Origin: a virus
Length of the DNA stretch: 29,952 bases
IMG/VR virus record: IMGVR_UViG_3300014819_000002
Location: 73,175 to 103,126 of that record
Direction: 5' to 3' (one strand)
The first letter of the stretch is position 1, and each line of letters starts with the position of its first letter. The notes beneath the pieces are model-generated. The model was given only the letters and a program-made list of their open reading frames with translations, made no database searches and was not told the DNA's origin. The position numbers and the translations under genes are program-made. Positions 25,898 to 29,952 of the stretch are shown in pieces.

Positions 25898-26825
25898 TTA
25901 AAACCTCTTTAATGACTTTTTCTTTACTATTTTTTATATCAGATTCCCAAAAAAATATATACTTAAAACCGTTTTTTTCTGCCCATTGTTTTTTAACTAA
26001 ATCTCGAGATATCTTTTTAATTTGAGTTTTATTCAATGATTGAGGACTGTAATAAGCTGGATTTCCATGCCAATAATCTCCATGAACTTCAAAAAGAATT
26101 TTACCCTGCTTGTATCCAAAATCAAATTGCATAAAATTTAAAATAACTGAATAAGTCACCTCGATATCATTTGCTTTCAATAAATCATAAAATTCTTTTT
26201 CAATCCGGTTCATTTTATATTTTGATTGTGATAAGACAGATATTTTTCCGGCTTTTGATTTATTTTGTCTATAATATTTCGGATTTTCATTCAATAATTT
26301 TTTTTGAGCTTTGGAAAGCTTTTCTGAAATAATATTCTTTTCTAAATCACTTAGCTGCTGATTGTATCTTTTTATGCCAAAAGACATTTTTTCTTTACTT
26401 TCCTTTGAATGTGATTTGTTCAAGAAAGGATTGTCATTGTTTAAACTCCAATTTTTTATTTTTTTAGATATTAATTGTTTTGTTTCTTCAGAATGTCGTT
26501 TGCCATAAAAAGGATTATTTTTACCTATATATTTAAGTTTCATTTTTTTTGAATGAATGCGTTTTGTTTCTTCAGAATGTCGTTTGCCATAAAAAGGATT
26601 ATTTTTGTCTTTTTTATTACACGACTGACATATATATAGTTTTTTATTTAAAGAACTGCGCCAGGATATCTTTTTTAAAGCTTTGCACGTACAACATTCA
26701 ATGCTAATCTCACCTAATTTAGTAACTTGAATCAAGATACCGTTTTCTAATATCGCAAAAGTATTTTTTCCTTGCTTATTAAACTGTATTACCTTTTGAT
26801 CTTCTTTCCATATATTATTTATCAT
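25872..26825 (-). CDS. Free-standing homing endonuclease, Vsr-like (EDxHD-type) with NUMOD3 repeats
   Basis: The 317-residue protein lies between the two halves of the split enzyme gene. A possible zinc knuckle (C44/C47 and C66/C69) is followed by NUMOD3 motifs, NNPFYGKRHSEETK at 75-88 and again at 103-116, and a looser DNPFLNKSHSKESK at 132-145. A nuclease domain lies at the C-terminus: E209/E211, FDF (D235), EVHGDYWHGNP (246-256) and ISRDLVKKQW (D275). The last resembles the Vsr-type very-short-patch fold, the EDxHD group known from fractured genes. The first frame codon is TTG at 26849, but ATG at 26825 has GGAG 5 nt before it. Likely role: site-specific cleavage for spread of the split element. 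Confidence 0.85.
   Translation of the reverse strand: MINNIWKEDQKVIQFNKQGKNTFAILENGILIQVTKLGEISIECCTCKALKKISWRSSLNKKLYICQSCNKKDKNNPFYGKRHSEETKRIHSKKMKLKYIGKNNPFYGKRHSEETKQLISKKIKNWSLNNDNPFLNKSHSKESKEKMSFGIKRYNQQLSDLEKNIISEKLSKAQKKLLNENPKYYRQNKSKAGKISVLSQSKYKMNRIEKEFYDLLKANDIEVTYSVILNFMQFDFGYKQGKILFEVHGDYWHGNPAYYSPQSLNKTQIKKISRDLVKKQWAEKNGFKYIFFWESDIKNSKEKVIKEVLNAIKVQVS
26477..26606. repeat. 46-bp exact direct repeat, 84-bp period, in the NUMOD3 region
   Basis: Copies at 26477-26522 and 26561-26606 are identical over 46 bp and 84 bp (28 codons) apart, so the frame is kept. They encode the two identical NUMOD3 motifs. The identity at silent positions suggests a recent in-frame duplication or gene conversion, not selection on protein alone. 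Confidence 0.9.
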
Positions 26826-26874
26826 GTTGACTCCGATGTCATTATGCAAATAAATATGATATAGGACTTGTATT

Positions 26875-27729
26875 TTAAATTTCCAAAAGAAGATAATCTT
26901 TTGTTAGTTTTTCTGCTTCAATCCATTCTGCAAGAAGGTGAATGTTATCATCATTAGCTATATCTACTTTTGATTTATGTAACACATAATATTCATGATT
27001 AGGTGTAGATTTAATGCCATTTATTTCAGTAAACTGCTCTTTATTCCTGTGAACAAATGTATTTGTCACTTTTCTCAGACGACCTTTGTGAGTCCATACT
27101 TCTTCTCCAATATTAATTTGATCAATCGGCTTTAAACCTTCAGATGTTTTCACAAGAGTATCTTTAGAAAAACATCCGGGACCAATGCCAACCTTAATAG
27201 CATGAGCACCCCATGAAGCAAGATCCTTGACAGCTTGAGCAGTAGCTACATTTCCTGCCATAACATAAACATCAGAATATGTGTCACGAAGCCATGTAGT
27301 CATATCACGCATCATTCGTGAGTGACCATGTGCGATATCAATAACGAAGTTCCGAGCGCCAGCATTATATAGTCTACGAGCCCGTTCTTTACTTTCTTCA
27401 TTTACTCCAATAGAAACAAAACAAGGATATGACTTTTGATAATGAATATCACCAGTTCCAATCTGAAACTCACGGATATTCTGTTCAACCGTCATGAAAC
27501 GATGAATAGCTCCGATAGCACCACCTTCTGCCATAGCATAAGCCATTTCACCAGCGGTGACGGTATCCATATTAGCGGAAATGACAGGAACATCAATCTT
27601 GAAATCTCCGATATGAACACTTGTATCTACTTGAGAACGGGAAGTTACTTCACTATATTGAGGAACTAGATATACGTCCTTATAATCAAGGGCTCCAATA
27701 TCTACTGTTGGTCGATAAAAATTATTCAT
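26875..27729 (-). CDS. N-terminal half of fractured IMP dehydrogenase/GMP reductase, with split intein N-part
   Basis: The 284-residue protein has an extein of residues 1-185 and an intein fragment of 186-284. The extein shows the TIM-barrel start (DYKDVYLVPQYSEVTSRSQ), PVISANMDTVT, FVIDIAHGHS and MAGNVAT, and stops at KVGIGPG, exactly where the family has its catalytic loop. The start is taken at ATG 27729 because AGAGG lies 6 nt upstream; the frame is open for another 23 codons to 27798. There are no CBS domains. After splicing, the enzyme would be 342 residues, near GMP reductase length. Known family activities: IMP to XMP, or GMP to IMP. Which applies here is uncertain. Confidence 0.93.
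   Translation of the reverse strand: MNNFYRPTVDIGALDYKDVYLVPQYSEVTSRSQVDTSVHIGDFKIDVPVISANMDTVTAGEMAYAMAEGGAIGAIHRFMTVEQNIREFQIGTGDIHYQKSYPCFVSIGVNEESKERARRLYNAGARNFVIDIAHGHSRMMRDMTTWLRDTYSDVYVMAGNVATAQAVKDLASWGAHAIKVGIGPGCFSKDTLVKTSEGLKPIDQINIGEEVWTHKGRLRKVTNTFVHRNKEQFTEINGIKSTPNHEYYVLHKSKVDIANDDNIHLLAEWIEAEKLTKDYLLLEI
26878..27174 (-). other. Split intein, N-terminal fragment (99 residues)
   Basis: The fragment starts with Cys (TGT at 27172-27174) in CFSKDTLVKT (block A), then GLKPIDQINIGEEVWTHKG and block B STPNHEYYVL (T-x2-H). It ends with the stop at 26875 after LTKDYLLLEI. Block order, fragment length and the N-x-x-H arrangement match the N-parts of natural split inteins in IMP dehydrogenase genes. 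It contains no endonuclease domain. Confidence 0.93.
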
Positions 27730-27868
27730 AATATTCCTCTTCATTGTCCCATGTTGGTTCATTTTCATAATGAGGAACTTCCTCATTATCATTTCCATCC
27801 GGCTCCCTATTTTTATTTGGGTCTAATTTCCTTAATTCACGATAGAAAAACAAACTTACCATTGTCAT
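27722..27868 (-). CDS. Small acidic 48-residue protein upstream of the split enzyme gene
   Basis: ATG at 27868 opens a 48-codon frame (MTMVSLFFYRELRKLDPNK onward) with a highly acidic second half (NEEVPHYENEPTW, then DNEEEYYE). The TAA falls 5 nt after the ATG of the split enzyme N-half (27729), so the two genes overlap by 8 nt. GGTGGAG lies about 11 nt upstream. I do not recognise a family. The close overlap suggests translational coupling to the enzyme. There is no obvious function; a short regulatory or accessory peptide is possible. Confidence 0.55.
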   Translation of the reverse strand: MTMVSLFFYRELRKLDPNKNREPDGNDNEEVPHYENEPTWDNEEEYYE

Positions 27869-27912
27869 AACTTTTTTGCTCCACCTTTAAAAATATCACG
27901 TGTCATAATCAT
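27865..27912 (-). CDS. 15-codon mini-ORF coupling two genes
   Basis: ATG at 27912 (MIMTRDIFKGGAKKL) ends in a TGA that overlaps the next ATG (ATGA), and its own ATG overlaps the TGA of the glycosyltransferase gene. No good Shine-Dalgarno is seen. The peptide is basic. It could be a translated coupling leader or a chance frame. Confidence 0.25.
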   Translation of the reverse strand: MIMTRDIFKGGAKKL

Positions 27913-28814
27913 TTTAAACTATCATCCGACTGCAAAACACGCCAAAACCTATCCGGTCCATCCAGCAAATATTCTTCTATTTCCGTAATACTACTATTGA
28001 ACCATGATTCGTCTTTATGTTGAACATTATCATTTAAGCTTAATTCTAATCCCATTAGTTTTGCTTCGACAACCAATCTAGGACACGTGTCAAATCCAGC
28101 AGGATGAAATATCAATCCTTTAAAACTGCCTAATTTCATCAGGAATTCTTCATATGGCAAACCACCAATTAATTCATATTCCAAGTTGTTAGATTTTGCA
28201 AATTCTTCTGTGACTTGTTGATTTTTAATCCATGAACCACCTTTAAGAATGGCCCATTTATTGTTTGTTTTTCTGTTGGCACGAATATTCCTAAAGACTT
28301 TAAAATCACTGTCATTCCAAATCGAAGAAAGTATAGTGCCCTTTATTTTAATTTCTGGAAATAGAAAGTCATACTGTTCTTTTTGTTTTTCCGACATAAA
28401 AAACACGTGTTTAGCATATCGATAGAAGTTTGCTACAAACTTACCATAATCAGTTGTATGACAATTGCAATTTTCTTTTGTTTGTAAACGATGCAGATGG
28501 CTTGAACGATATTGACAATATTTAAAATCATATTCGATCACAATAACATTGCAATTATTTGTTACTAAATTGGCAATAATATTAAAATTAAGGCCGCTCC
28601 AATTGAATAATATCCAAAGCTTATCTTTGTTTTTGATAATCATTGATGAATTCAAACTATGACTATGAACTTTGAACCACTTTTTTTGGCATGTCTTGAT
28701 AAGAGCCTCACTTGTCAGTTCTGCTCCACCTGTTATATCAGATGCAAAAAAATCAGCCACAAATATTACTTCCGTTGATGGTGGTATAAAATATTCTTTT
28801 GGTAAATTAATCAT
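27909..28814 (-). CDS. GT-B-like glycosyltransferase
   Basis: The 301-residue protein has FVADFFASDITGGAELTSE near the N-terminus, which resembles the GG-A-E acceptor loop of GT-B enzymes, and LIFHPAGFDTCPRLVVEAK near residue 240, the donor-binding region with P-R-x-x-x-E. The Cys/Trp-rich middle (NCNCH, KGGSW) is unusual. AAGGA 7 nt before the ATG at 28814 gives a good start. It may act on the same glycan as the main cassette, although it is separated from it by the nuclease and the split enzyme. Substrate unknown. Confidence 0.7.
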   Translation of the reverse strand: MINLPKEYFIPPSTEVIFVADFFASDITGGAELTSEALIKTCQKKWFKVHSHSLNSSMIIKNKDKLWILFNWSGLNFNIIANLVTNNCNVIVIEYDFKYCQYRSSHLHRLQTKENCNCHTTDYGKFVANFYRYAKHVFFMSEKQKEQYDFLFPEIKIKGTILSSIWNDSDFKVFRNIRANRKTNNKWAILKGGSWIKNQQVTEEFAKSNNLEYELIGGLPYEEFLMKLGSFKGLIFHPAGFDTCPRLVVEAKLMGLELSLNDNVQHKDESWFNSSITEIEEYLLDGPDRFWRVLQSDDSLK

Positions 28815-28828
28815 ATATAATCCTTCAA

Positions 28829-28857
28829 ATAAAAAAACCGGTGATCACTCACCGGTT
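28829..28857 (-). terminator. Intrinsic terminator
   Basis: On the minus strand, AACCGGTGA and TCACCGGTT form a 9-bp stem with a 4-nt loop, followed by seven T. It lies after the stop of the 211-residue gene and before the glycosyltransferase gene, so it likely ends the upstream transcript. Confidence 0.9.
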
Positions 28858-28889
28858 CAGTATATCATCGTTCTGCTGTACGTTTCTAA

Positions 28890-29525
28890 TTAAGGTGCGC
28901 TTTTATTATCCTCTGCTGCGGCATCCAGAAGCGCCTGGAGAACCTCTGGGTCGGTAGTTACATTGGTAACTGCTTCAACATTTTCCGGAAGCCCTAGGGG
29001 CGCTACAGCGCCAGCAATAGACTCTTCTGTTGTTGTAGTGGTAGCTACGGGATCCGGTTCAACTACCATCACCTTAACCTTGATATCGGTATCAACACCA
29101 TATGGTTCGTCTTTACCTTCTGCATTTGGACGATAAAGAATTTCAAAATAACCCATAGCACGAGCAACAGAAATTTCTTCGAATGTCACTTCAAAAGTAT
29201 CTTCGGTAAAAAGATCCTTTCCATAAAGGATATCATATTCAACTCGATCAACTTTAAGTTGAGTTGAAACATAACCGTCATCTGAAAACTCTAGAGCAAT
29301 ACCGACTGTATCACCAGGCAGAACAGCATCAAAATCATTAGCAGATCCCGCTTCATCAAGAATCAGAGAACGTTCAGCGAATTGCTCACGTTCGTTAACG
29401 TCCAATAGTGATAGAAGCTTTGTTACAGCGGAACCAAGTTCTTGATTTGCACGACCGGGATAACGGGGGGCAGAAGGATGCTTCTTACGCTTAATGGTAA
29501 TCTCTCGGTCCATCTTCATCGTCAT
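28890..29525 (-). CDS. 211-residue acidic protein, function unknown
   Basis: The protein has a basic N-terminus (KMDREITIKRKKHPSAPRY), a middle part with beta-rich segments (VLPGDTVGIALEF, YVSTQLKVDRVEYDI) and an acidic, Ala/Thr/Glu-rich tail (TTTTTEESIAGA near residue 165). No catalytic or membrane motif is seen. The low-complexity end suggests flexibility, as in scaffold or head-associated phage proteins, but that is speculative. AAGGA 8 nt before ATG 29525 supports the start; ATG at 29519 is an alternative. It is followed by a strong terminator. Confidence 0.7.
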   Translation of the reverse strand: MTMKMDREITIKRKKHPSAPRYPGRANQELGSAVTKLLSLLDVNEREQFAERSLILDEAGSANDFDAVLPGDTVGIALEFSDDGYVSTQLKVDRVEYDILYGKDLFTEDTFEVTFEEISVARAMGYFEILYRPNAEGKDEPYGVDTDIKVKVMVVEPDPVATTTTTEESIAGAVAPLGLPENVEAVTNVTTDPEVLQALLDAAAEDNKSAP

Positions 29526-29607
29526 AGTTTTTTCCTTTTCATTAACTATAAAACAATAAGATGATAATTTAAACCAATATATTTGGATTATAATAAGAAT
29601 TAATTTA

Positions 29608-29952
29608 TTAAATTCCTAATGTATTTGGATTAAATAGACACAATTGAGTAAGATCAGAAGTTAAAGTTAAAGATGGACTGGAAACAGAAAGACCTATACT
29701 ACCTGGTCCTGGACCATTTCCTACTTGAATGCGAAAAGCATAAATTTGACCCGCATTTAATGCTACTGTATTTGTAGAAAGTGATACGTTCGCCGTAATG
29801 AAATAATTGGCATTATTAAAATTACCATCTAATGCATTTGCACCAAGCCAAAAAAAGCTTCTATCATCGCTTGATAAATTAAAAGTAAACGTTTCAGTAT
29901 AAGGCGCTTTAAAATATCCAAGAAATTGATAACTTGTTGTTGCTGGTATAGC
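29608..29952 (-). CDS. C-terminal part of a PA14/GLEYA-like carbohydrate-binding protein (runs off right edge)
   Basis: The frame is open from the right edge for 114 codons to TAA at 29608. The segment YQFLGYFKAPYTETFTFNL, then SSDDRSFFWLGANA, is the hallmark of PA14/GLEYA beta-barrels (Y-F-x-A-P, Asp-Asp-x-S and W-x-G), which bind carbohydrate in yeast adhesins and occur in phage tail fibres. It ends in a short GPGPGSIGLSVSS strand and LFNPNTLGI. The N-terminal part is outside the window. The 82-bp gap to the next gene holds nothing I can identify. Confidence 0.75.
   Translation of the reverse strand, partial: AIPATTSYQFLGYFKAPYTETFTFNLSSDDRSFFWLGANALDGNFNNANYFITANVSLSTNTVALNAGQIYAFRIQVGNGPGPGSIGLSVSSPSLTLTSDLTQLCLFNPNTLGI

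Noticed and set aside
25295-27729. Frameshifted or degraded IMPDH pseudogene
   Set aside because: Both halves have intact intein junction residues, own starts and Shine-Dalgarno sites, and no stop codons within conserved blocks. A split intein explains the break without damage.

Overview
The window reads as part of a large, AT-rich tailed-phage genome of the T4-like myovirus superfamily. The markers are a baseplate gene block (gp6-like, gp25-like and gp5-like proteins), a gp55-like late sigma factor and long runs of same-strand genes with 1-4 nt stop/start overlaps. I see no tRNA, rRNA, CRISPR array or insertion sequence. The host cannot be fixed from the sequence. The fractured IMP dehydrogenase/GMP reductase gene and the sugar cassette resemble those of aquatic and marine T4-like phages. 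All genes but one lie on the minus strand, so the text order runs against transcription.

Positions 1-12546 are the virion module: a truncated structural gene at the left edge, three large unrecognised or LamG-containing structural proteins, a DNRLRE-like protein, gp6-like and gp25-like baseplate wedge proteins, a small 88-residue protein, a gp5-like hub protein without a visible lysozyme domain, a protein with motifs of the covalent nucleotidyltransferase (ligase) fold, and a possible small terminase. The single plus-strand gene (12570-13022) follows. It converges on the gp55-like late sigma factor (13012-13851), next to which is a one-helix membrane protein.

Positions 14230-24201 are a glycan cassette: GT-B and GT-A glycosyltransferases, GDP-mannose 4,6-dehydratase and GDP-fucose synthase (together GDP-mannose to GDP-L-fucose), and three FkbM-type methyltransferases. 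It ends in a 27-residue membrane peptide whose ribosome binding site sits in a terminator-like hairpin. A Cas4/RecB-like PD-(D/E)XK nuclease with a four-cysteine cluster follows.

The most striking locus is 25295-27729, a fractured gene. An IMP dehydrogenase/GMP reductase-family enzyme is split at its active-site loop into two separately translated halves. The upstream half ends in the N-part of a split intein and the downstream half begins with the matching C-part. Between them is a free-standing homing endonuclease gene with a Vsr-like (EDxHD-type) nuclease domain, three NUMOD3 repeats and a putative zinc knuckle. Protein trans-splicing should rebuild a 342-residue enzyme and place the catalytic Cys three residues after the junction. 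The general arrangement is known from marine metagenomes (IMPDH-1 type, Dassa et al. 2009); here it is seen in its phage context.

Upstream of it are two mini-ORFs coupled by start/stop overlaps, another glycosyltransferase, a strong terminator, an unrecognised 211-residue protein and, at the right edge, the C-terminal part of a PA14/GLEYA-like carbohydrate-binding protein.
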